The notes under the pieces are model-generated. The model worked only from the letters and a program-made list of their open reading frames with translations, was not told the origin of the DNA and made no database searches. Shown in pieces: positions 57,184 through 64,000 of a DNA stretch of 64,000 bases; within the stretch, counting starts at the first letter, position 1, and every line of letters starts with the position of its first letter. Source of the stretch: Lasiodiplodia sp. COLG20. Lineage: Eukaryota; Ascomycota; Dothideomycetes; Botryosphaeriales; Botryosphaeriaceae. Location: contig VNWV01000002.1 of the NCBI GenBank assembly GCA_009801085.1, forward strand, positions 3,658,001-3,722,000. The letters are read 5' to 3'. Position numbers and translations under genes: made by a program.

Positions 57184-57774
57184 ATGGCTGGCGCGACCGA
57201 CCACCCGGAGGACAGGGTGCGCTCCGCCTCACCGTCTCCTCACGCGCCCGCAACCACCGCTAACCGCCATGAAATCGCAGAGCGAGGAGGGCTCCACCGG
57301 CCTGCCGGACGCCGGCGACGCCATTGACACGGCCACCTTTGAGCAGATTCTCGAGATGGACGACGACGAGGACGAGCGCGAGTTCAGCAAGAGCATTGTC
57401 TTCGACTTCTTCCAGCAGGCCGAGAGCACCTTTGAGAAGATGGAGTCGAATCTGTACGCCCCCTCCCGCCGGCCTGCACGCTGACGCTGACCCCCCGCAG
57501 CGCGAAGAAGGACCTCGCCCAGCTCTCGCAGCTCGGCCACTTTCTCAAGGGCTCGTCGGCCACGCTCGGCCTGACCAAGGTGAAGGACAGCTGCGAGAAG
57601 ATACAGCACTTTGGCGCAAACAAGGACGAGACGGGCACGCACGACGAGCCGGACGACGAAAAGTGCCTCGAGCGCCTGACCAAGACGATCGCGCAGGCCA
57701 AGCAGGAGTTCAAGGACGTCGAGAAGGTGCTGCGGAAATTCTACCACGACGAGCCCTCGTCCACCTCTTCGTAG
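57184..57774 (+). CDS. ypd1: histidine phosphotransfer protein Ypd1
   Basis: The HPt domain is clear: MDDDEDEREFSKSIVFDFFQ, FEKMESNL, then after a GTACGC...CAG intron AKKDLAQLSQLGHFLKGSSATLG, where the His in HFLKGSSA is the phospho-acceptor. It relays phosphate from hybrid histidine kinases (Sln1-like) to response regulators (Ssk1, Skn7) in osmotic and oxidative stress signalling. Two starts are possible. The preferred model uses ATG 57184 (MAGATDHPEDR) and an intron 57217-57280 with donor GTGCGC, branch GCTAAC and acceptor CGCAG, joining in frame to SEEGSTGLP (159 aa). Alternatively translation starts at ATG 57269, inside that intron (MKSQSEEG, 152 aa). Both give a complete HPt domain. Confidence 0.9.
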
Positions 57775-58449
57775 AAACAGTAATGGCATAGATGAGGGGA
57801 TCGGCACACGGCTGCGCCGCTGGATCATGAATGACGGGTTTCGAAGTGTTCGGGTTGAAAAGCTGCGGGAGCCACGGCCTCGCAGACGTTGCATTGGCGG
57901 CATTGAGTTAACTTTAGTACTAAACGATGGGTTGATCATGGCACCTGTTTTTTTGCTTTGTGTTGATGTGCCCGCGTGTTGCTAGCGGAGGGGGGCGTGC
58001 AGCGGTATCCTTGTCCCGCGCAGCTGCTGCTCGTCGCCGACGGCTATCTCGGTTGCGCCGCCGTTGGAGTCTATTCCGGGGAATGCAACCCTTCGTGGCC
58101 GGCGTCTGCGCTTGCGCCCGCACCCGCTGCCGCTGCAGAATCCGGCCGCTGGTCCGGCACTGGGGCTGGCCGAACCCTGATCCGCAGCGCCCAAGTTAGC
58201 CCCAACACCATCTCTTCTGCCTCGCTCGAGTCATCCATGCACAGCCACCCTCGACGGCTCCTCAACAAGCATCTCTGCCCGAGCCTCTGGCCTCTCCGGC
58301 TCTTTACTTCGTTGTGCCCTCGCCCGCCCCGGTGTCCGCATCTTCGTTCGACTGTCAAGATATTGGGCATTCCCGGGCCCTGCAGCCATCCCAAGGCTCT
58401 CATTGGGCACCCTGCGGCGTCGCAAGTTTCACCGAAACACACGGAAATT
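57775..58449. other. intergenic, promoter of the 2H phosphoesterase gene
   Basis: No separate gene was recognised. The frame of the next gene stays open upstream and has an in-frame ATG at about 58237, so a longer N-terminus is possible. Confidence 0.4.
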
Positions 58450-59439
58450 ATGCCTCCCCGCGGATTCGGCAAAAGGAAAGGCGGGTACAAGGGCCCGCTC
58501 CCAGGGCCTGAGAAGAACGACGCCGAGGGGGAACGGTCCGGCGCGGCGCAGAGGCCCGCCAAGAAGCCGCCTTTAACTCATTTCCTGTGCGTACCGCTGG
58601 TGACGACAGAGTCAAAGCCACAGCTGCAGGCATCTCTCCAAAATTTCAAGGAGGCCGTGCTATGCCAAGACGATCTGGCAGGTGATGGTGTTTCTGTCGG
58701 AATTCCCGAAAAGGCCATCCGACCTGTAGGGACACTACATCTCACCCTCGGTGTCATGAGCCTGCAGAGTCCCGAGAAGGTCGAAGAAGCAGTCTCCCTC
58801 TTGCAAAGTCTGGATCTCGTTGCGCTGCTCGGGGAGAGCCAGCCCACAGATCCCACCACTGCAGATGCCGACAGCACCAGTTCCCATGCAGAGATAGCAC
58901 GAGCAACAATCCCGCCGCAGCCGGAATCCGGCAAGACGAGTGTCTTGGACGCGTCCACAACTCGCGATCAACCCCCGGTCCCGGGTCCCACCGACCCTCT
59001 TGCAATCTCCTTGAGGTCGCTAGTTTCTATGCACCCCCCTGGCAAAACGTCCATCCTATATGCGCAGCCTGAAGATCCAACTGGTCGCCTTTATTCGTTC
59101 TGTGATAGCCTCAGGCGTCTGTTCACGGAAAAGGGCCTGATGGTCGAGGACACACGGCCCCTTAAACTTCATGCAACGATCGTCAACACCATCTATGCAA
59201 AGGCAGGAGGGAGACATGGAAAGGGCACTTCAGCTGGACATGGGCCGAACGGTCGCGCACCTGTTCGGATAGATGCAACCTCACTACTTCCCAACTATGC
59301 GGATTACGTGTGGGCCGACAACATACATGTGGGCAAGGTTGCTATCTGCAAAATGGGCGCGAAGAAGATCCTCGACGCGCAGGGGAGTGTGGTAAGCGAG
59401 GAGTACGAGCAAGTTGCTTCCGCCGAGATTAAAGTGTAA
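58450..59439 (+). CDS. AKAP7/ASCC1-like 2H phosphoesterase
   Basis: This is an intronless frame of 329 aa from ATG 58450 (MPPRGFGKRKGGYKG). After a basic N-terminus comes PLTHFLCVPL, then the two H-x-T motifs of the 2H phosphoesterase fold: LHLTLGV (about residue 98) and LHATIVN (about residue 238). RPVGTLHLTLGVMSL and TRPLKLHATIVNTIY match the AKAP7 nuclear-localisation-signal domain family shared with ASCC1. A Thr/Ser/Pro-rich insertion (about residues 130-180) separates the halves. The fold typically acts on cyclic phosphate or 2',5'-linked nucleotides; members are linked to RNA processing or DNA alkylation repair. The substrate here is unknown. Confidence 0.82.
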   Translation: MPPRGFGKRKGGYKGPLPGPEKNDAEGERSGAAQRPAKKPPLTHFLCVPLVTTESKPQLQASLQNFKEAVLCQDDLAGDGVSVGIPEKAIRPVGTLHLTLGVMSLQSPEKVEEAVSLLQSLDLVALLGESQPTDPTTADADSTSSHAEIARATIPPQPESGKTSVLDASTTRDQPPVPGPTDPLAISLRSLVSMHPPGKTSILYAQPEDPTGRLYSFCDSLRRLFTEKGLMVEDTRPLKLHATIVNTIYAKAGGRHGKGTSAGHGPNGRAPVRIDATSLLPNYADYVWADNIHVGKVAICKMGAKKILDAQGSVVSEEYEQVASAEIKV

Positions 59440-59844
59440 AGCTTCTCGGATGAGTATATTTTACATGGAATAGCCACTTGAAACTCGGTGCGCAAGCTAG
59501 CGAAAGTGGAACTCTATCCAAGTCTCGCGTACTTCTGACATGGACGTTGGCTGTGGTTATCCAGTTAAATGCCATGACCCTTCAACGAATTAGAAAGATC
59601 TCGGCTAGCCACGAATTTCCCAAAACGACAGCACTCGGTGTCTAACCCAAGACGGGAATAATGCAAACGAACCAACAGCGCCACGTAGGCCGACTGAGAG
59701 ATAAATCTATTGAGTACTACGCCTACTTCCTGTCGTGGCCCGTGGGCGGAGGGCGGAATGGAGGCTTTTTTGGCGACGAGCAACCACATCAGCCTTCTGG
59801 CTGACAGCAAACCAACTAGTATAGCTCATTACCAAGCAACTATC
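59440..59844. other. convergent intergenic region
   Basis: This lies between the 2H phosphoesterase stop and the 34-bp repeats at the 3' end of the lyase gene. No coding signal was recognised; it should hold both 3' UTRs. Confidence 0.45.
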
Positions 59845-59946
59845 CAGCGCTTTACTATACCGCGTACCACACCTTGACCAGCGCTTTGCTACACCGCGTA
59901 CCCCACCATTACCAGCGCCTTGCTACACCACGTACCACACCTTGAT
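59845..59946. repeat. 34-bp tandem repeat, three units, over the lyase stop codon
   Basis: Units at 59845-59878, 59879-59912 and 59913-59946 begin CAGCGCYTTRCTAYACC and contain CGTACC. The third unit includes the last codons and stop of the lyase gene (reverse complement reads KVWYVV-stop); the other two are downstream copies of that end. Confidence 0.93.
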
Positions 59947-62900
59947 CGTCGTCTTTGCATCGGCATCCACCGGCACCCAGACAATAGTAGCTTTTCTCTT
60001 CTCATCAACCTCTTCTCGCGTCCTTTCTCCACCGTCGATCTCGACGCATACATCCTCCATCCTTGTTCCATCTTCGTGCCATACCACAACCCTGTACTCC
60101 GGTCCCACGTCCCTCTTTACTTTCTCGTCACTATACAGCTCCTCTTCCGACACGTCTCCCGTATTCCGCGCCGCATCCCACCCCGTCGACACGGTGATGG
60201 TCCTCTGCAACGCACTACTCGCACTCTCATCGGTGGTGATCCGCTGGTCGATGTCGACGCGGCGGAAGTTACTCCTCGCCTCAGCATCGTCGCCATGTGC
60301 GTGGTGATTTGGCGGGACAACGGCTGCAGCGCCTCCTCCGGCGTTGTGGTGGTGGTGGTGGTGGTGGTGGTGGCGTGGCGGCAGGGTAGCAAAATACGTC
60401 CCCTCCGGCGCGCTGTTGCGTGAGACGCCGTCGTCGAGGTACATCCGGTATGTGTGGCTTGCGCTCTGTTTTTTTTCTCGTCGTTAGACGGTGTTCTTAA
60501 AACATTGAAGTTGGGAATGATGGCTCTTACATTAGCTCGGCCGGGGTAAATGTTGATGGTGATGGGGTTCGCTGGTTGGTCGTCCGGCTGCTCTGCCGGC
60601 GGCCGCGTGCGATCTGGGACGGATTGGCGCACTTGGATTTGCGGGATGATGGCTCCTGGGAGTGGGAGTTAGCTCAGAGTCTACATGTAGTGGTAGCAGT
60701 GCTTCAGACCTTCTCGGATGTACATGGGGCACACGAAAGGAAGCTGGCTCTCATCGGCGCTGATGCGGCAGTCATAGTCGACGTATGTGGCCCCCGCGAC
60801 TTTGGGAAGCAAGGCTTCGCCGATGCCATTGCTGCTGTCGTGTGGCCGGAGGTTCATCGCATACCAAGAGCTTGTTGAAGGGAGATAGATTTGGCGGCGG
60901 GTGGATTCGCTTCCTTTGTGCAGTGAAGGGGCAACGAGGATGTCGTTTCCGGCCAGGTACTGGCTCTCGGCGAATTTCTCGTTCTTGGTGAGTAGAGAGC
61001 CATCGAGGGGGTCCGTTGTGACCATCGATCTTGCAATGGGCAGCCCTGTGATTGTGCTTTCGAACATGGCGTCGTAGAGTAGTTGAAGCAAGCTGTATCG
61101 GAGACGGACGATGTACCGACATGCAGGAAGGACGGCCTCGAACAGCGCCCGCTCCTCGTCTGCCATCCTGTCTCTGTTCTCCCTGTAGTATTCCTCGTAT
61201 CTGTACGGCTCTTGAAACAACTTCTTGTCAGCGTCTCGGACGTGGCTGGGATTGTCCTCGAAAGGCTCGTGCTTTCCGCTGTAGTGATTCCTGCGAAGCG
61301 TGAGTAGGCTGGACGTGTATCAAGGGGGATTTGCCTACCGAAACCATGGGAGAAGGCTGTTTGCGCAGTACCAGCGGATCAGCAGCTCTGGACTGGCGAA
61401 ATTCGTCTCCCCATACGCAAGCTCGAATCCGCCAACATCGGCACCCGCCATCGTCATGCCAGACATTCCAAGGGAAAGCACCTGAACGATAGAAACTCTG
61501 AGGAACTCCCAGGTAGAGGCGTTGTCACCGGTCCATAGACCCGCGTAGCGCTGCGCGCCGGCGAAGCTGCCTCTGCCGATGATGAAGTTCCGCTTCCCTT
61601 TGCGGCTGTCCAGCTTCTTCAGGCCGCTAAAAGTAGCTTTGTGCAAGTTGAGACTGTACAGAGACCAGATCTCAATGGCTGCCTTCAAGTCTTTCTTCTC
61701 GTCCACGCCCGCGTTGCTCCGTCTCCTCTGCCTTTGCTCTCCTTGCCAGCTATCCGACTCCAGCAGGAGTCTGAATGGCCACGACTTCATGTCTCCATAA
61801 GCTTCGCCTATACAAGGCGAGGTCATGTCCTGCCAGACAAACTCGAGACCGGCATCGAAGAGGTCTTTGTACTGCTTCCCCCACCATTCCCGAGTGGCCC
61901 GATTGTTCAGATTCGGGTAGTGTCCTGGGGCTCCTTGGCCATCGCCATAAGACACGCCTCCGTGGAATGGCACCGCCTTGTTGAAACGTGCAGCGAAGTT
62001 GTAGTCATCAGAATACGGCCTCCTGCCGACATCGTTCGGATTTGTGAAGTACAGGTCCGCGTTTCCGTACTGCATATACCTCTGGTCCAGGCAGGTCGGC
62101 GCCGACGGATCGATCAATCTGCGATCAAGCACGAAGTGATCACCCGCCATACCCTCGTTCAGCGGAGCGTACTTCTCGTCCGGCGTGCATCTGATGACGG
62201 GCGTGATGTTGGTACTACATCGGACGCCTTGCTTTCGCAGCCCGAGGAACATCTGCTCTGGCTCGGGAAACCTACTCCGGTCAATGGTGAACGTCCGGTA
62301 GCCTCTCTGGATGTCTACGTCGATGTGCATGCCGTCAAGCGGGAATCCGTTTTCGCGGTACTTGCGGACGGCTTCCTCGACCTTCCATTGGCGGTCGTAC
62401 CCGTAGCAACCTTGGTGGTAGCCGAGGACATAGCGGGGCATCAGTCTGGGCTTCCCGACAATGGAGGTGTACAGCCTGGTTATCTCTGCCGTGTTGTTTC
62501 CGGCCATGAAGACACCCTGGAAGCTGTTGAACCTCGTTGCTACACGAAGCAAGCTGTCATCTGTCTTGCCAATGTCGAGGCAGACGTGGGAATAGTTGTC
62601 GACGAAGGTTGCCACCTGCGACTGGTAGCCAGGATGTCTGTTCAGCTCTATCCAGAACGGCTCCGAGTGGTACAGTGGCTCCGCGGCCTCCTCCGGTCCT
62701 TTCGCGTAAATGTTGTTGTAGCGCATGTTGTCAAAGTTAAAATAGTTCAGGTACACCTTATCCTTGAACAAGCTCTTCCCACCCTGTCCTCCAAATCCCA
62801 TATACTTTGCCTGCGGTTGTTTTTCCACCGACAAGATTGTCGAACGCTGATCGTACTGCAATGGGTTCTCGATTGTCTGCCAGATGACAGCTCGTCCGGA

Positions 62901-63536
62901 ATGACCCGGAATATCCACCGGTATGGTAACCGAGGGGCGTCCAAGGGGCGAAGCGACTTTGATTGTGCGGACTGCGGTAATTTTGAAAGGGCTCCGCTGG
63001 ATCCACAACTCAACTACAGGGAGGCGCTTCCCCTTGAGCACGACCACGGATCGAAGAATGAAGTGATTGACGTGCGTAGGGTCAAACTCGACGTCCCAGA
63101 CGATATCCTCAGCGGTATCCAGAACCCGAATCATCCTGGACAATCTTCCCTCGAGCATGGTCCGTCTGCCATTGTTAAATGATTTGGGCTGCGTGCTCTG
63201 GACTCAAGGCGGGACTCACGTATTCCACTCCGTGAAGTCCGATCCACGCCTGTAACCGGGATTGAACTGTATCCTCCATACGAGAGGACGGATGAACTGG
63301 ACGAGCAACACAGCTTCATCGTTCAGCCGGAAAATGCGGCCGTGAGAACTTGCTGGGTTTCTCGTCTTCTCTTCTGTGAGCTGGTCGTCCGGCCTGTACG
63401 TGACGCAATTGGGTTGGCATTTTGCCGTGAAGTTCTCAAAGAAGTCATCCGCGGGCACGAAGCGGTATGGGTCGTGGTGTTTCGGGTGCGCTGCATCTCC
63501 AGAAGTTTGCGTATTGTCTCGGCCGGCCCACGGCAT
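59923..63536 (-). CDS. alpha-1,4-glucan lyase (GH31)
   Basis: Five exons on the minus strand (63536-63220, 63165-61339, 61290-60710, 60655-60531, 60465-59923) give 1130 aa from MPWAGRDNTQ, the first real ATG. No signal peptide is seen. GH31 features: KYMGFGGQGGKSLF, YVLGYHQGCYGYDRQW, nucleophile-loop text DGMHIDVDIQRGYRTFTIDR (about residue 390), LFDAGLEFVWQDMTSP, RNFIIGRGSFAGAQRYAG, GLWTGDNASTWEF and LLIRWYCANSLLPWFRNHY. The enlarged length and the motifs FVWQDMT, GRGS and YLDDGVSRNSAPEG in the C-terminal domain resemble the red-algal and fungal exo-lytic alpha-1,4-glucan lyases more than ordinary alpha-glucosidases. Lyases release 1,5-anhydro-D-fructose from starch or glycogen ends. An ordinary alpha-glucosidase remains the alternative. 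Odd points: nine consecutive His at about residues 982-990, and a 34-bp triplication at the stop codon. Confidence 0.85.
60344..60374 (+). repeat. GTG/CAC trinucleotide microsatellite in the lyase coding region
   Basis: A run of about nine GTG triplets on the plus strand, read as CAC (His) on the coding strand, giving PPR then nine His then NAGGG. Confidence 0.9.
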
Positions 63537-64000
63537 CGTGAAAAGGAGGAAAATGAAAGAAAACGAGTGAATTGAAGTAGAAAGTGAGGATTGCTGCAAG
63601 AAGTCCCGAGAAAAGCGACGCCGACGCTTGATGCTTCAAAAACACACGCTGAAGTGAAAGTGATGTAGCAAACTGCGCGATTAAAACGGAAGCGGTGGGC
63701 AAAACTCATGGATATAGCAACTTCACTCAGATAGGCTGACTCGGGCCAGGGGTCCGCTTGGAGCGCTACGAGAGCAAGCACGCACGTGTTACTATCCTCT
63801 TTCAGTTAGCTCAGCTGGGCGAGGCCGGTTACGGTCTAGAATCGCGGCCACAATTGTACACAGGCAAGCCCCTGAATCATGAGTTATACCAAAGCCACAA
63901 CCGCCTCTTCCGAAGCTCCATATGAATTTTCATTCGTATTTCCGACTTCGTCTGCCGGCGAGAAAAGAAGGGAGTAGGGGTGTCGATTTCTCGTCCCATC
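63537..64000. promoter_or_regulatory. upstream region of the lyase gene
   Basis: No gene was recognised before the window edge. The lyase promoter (minus strand) should be here. A string resembling a tRNA D-arm (ttagctcagctgggcgag near 63806) has no matching T-arm. Confidence 0.4.

Noticed and set aside
61641..63182. 513-codon plus-strand frame opposite the glucan lyase
   Set aside because: Complement of conserved GH31 coding sequence; no motif or splice structure of its own.
63790..63850. Possible tRNA gene (ttagctcagctgggcgag resembles a D-arm)
   Set aside because: No T-arm or pairing acceptor stem could be found at the right distance.

Overview
The window looks like nuclear DNA of a filamentous ascomycete (Pezizomycotina). 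Genes have short introns of about 45-85 bp, mostly with GT donors, CTAAC/CTGAC-type branch sites and CAG acceptors. Coding sequence is GC-rich at third positions. The gene set is typically fungal: CFEM protein, Kre6-type GH16, Ssn6/Cyc8, Ypd1, fungal tetraspanin, Gep3. A Dothideomycete is my guess, but that is inference.

Left arm (1-27.8 kb). In order: a secreted or vacuolar-type agmatinase (+); COX11 (+); a ~500-aa basic/coiled-coil orphan whose stop codon lies in an 83-bp inverted-repeat element (+); a CFEM GPI-anchored protein (-); anthranilate synthase component I, trpE (-), divergent from a coiled-coil protein of unknown function (+); the TPR corepressor Ssn6/Cyc8 (-) with a 2.7-kb upstream region; a small protein of unknown function (+); a Kre6/Skn1 beta-1,6-glucan synthesis protein (+); an intronless feruloyl-esterase/PHB-depolymerase-like secreted esterase (+), followed by the second copy of the 83-bp element; a CCCH zinc-finger protein (+); and a protein built of three diverged Pro-rich/charged repeats (+).

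Centre (27.8-45.8 kb). This is an 18-kb gene desert. I found no convincing complete gene and no recognisable transposase or reverse transcriptase. The base composition looks ordinary, so it does not look like RIP-degraded AT-rich DNA. It is full of diverged repeats: a 31-bp minisatellite family at three places and in both orientations, a 67-bp-arm palindrome, a 22-bp triplet repeat, a TTATCG array at about one helical turn, a CGCAGA-rich tract, and tandem modules of roughly 480 bp rich in ACAGC.

Right arm (45.8-64 kb). A small probably mitochondrial protein (+) converges on a secreted lactonase-like beta-propeller (-). Next come mitochondrial aspartate aminotransferase (-), divergent over 191 bp from the mitochondrial circularly permuted GTPase Gep3 (+); a tetraspanin (-); the succinate dehydrogenase assembly factor Sdh8/SDHAF4 (-); the histidine phosphotransfer protein Ypd1 (+); an AKAP7/ASCC1-like 2H phosphoesterase (+); and a 1130-aa GH31 protein that reads as alpha-1,4-glucan lyase (-). 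The lyase carries a poly-His tract, and its last codons lie in a 34-bp triplication.

Functionally the window is housekeeping genes (respiratory assembly, amino-acid metabolism, repression, osmosensing) mixed with cell-surface and secreted proteins. I see no obvious biosynthetic cluster. The least ordinary items are the desert with its repeat families, the paired 83-bp elements, the lyase and the three-repeat protein.
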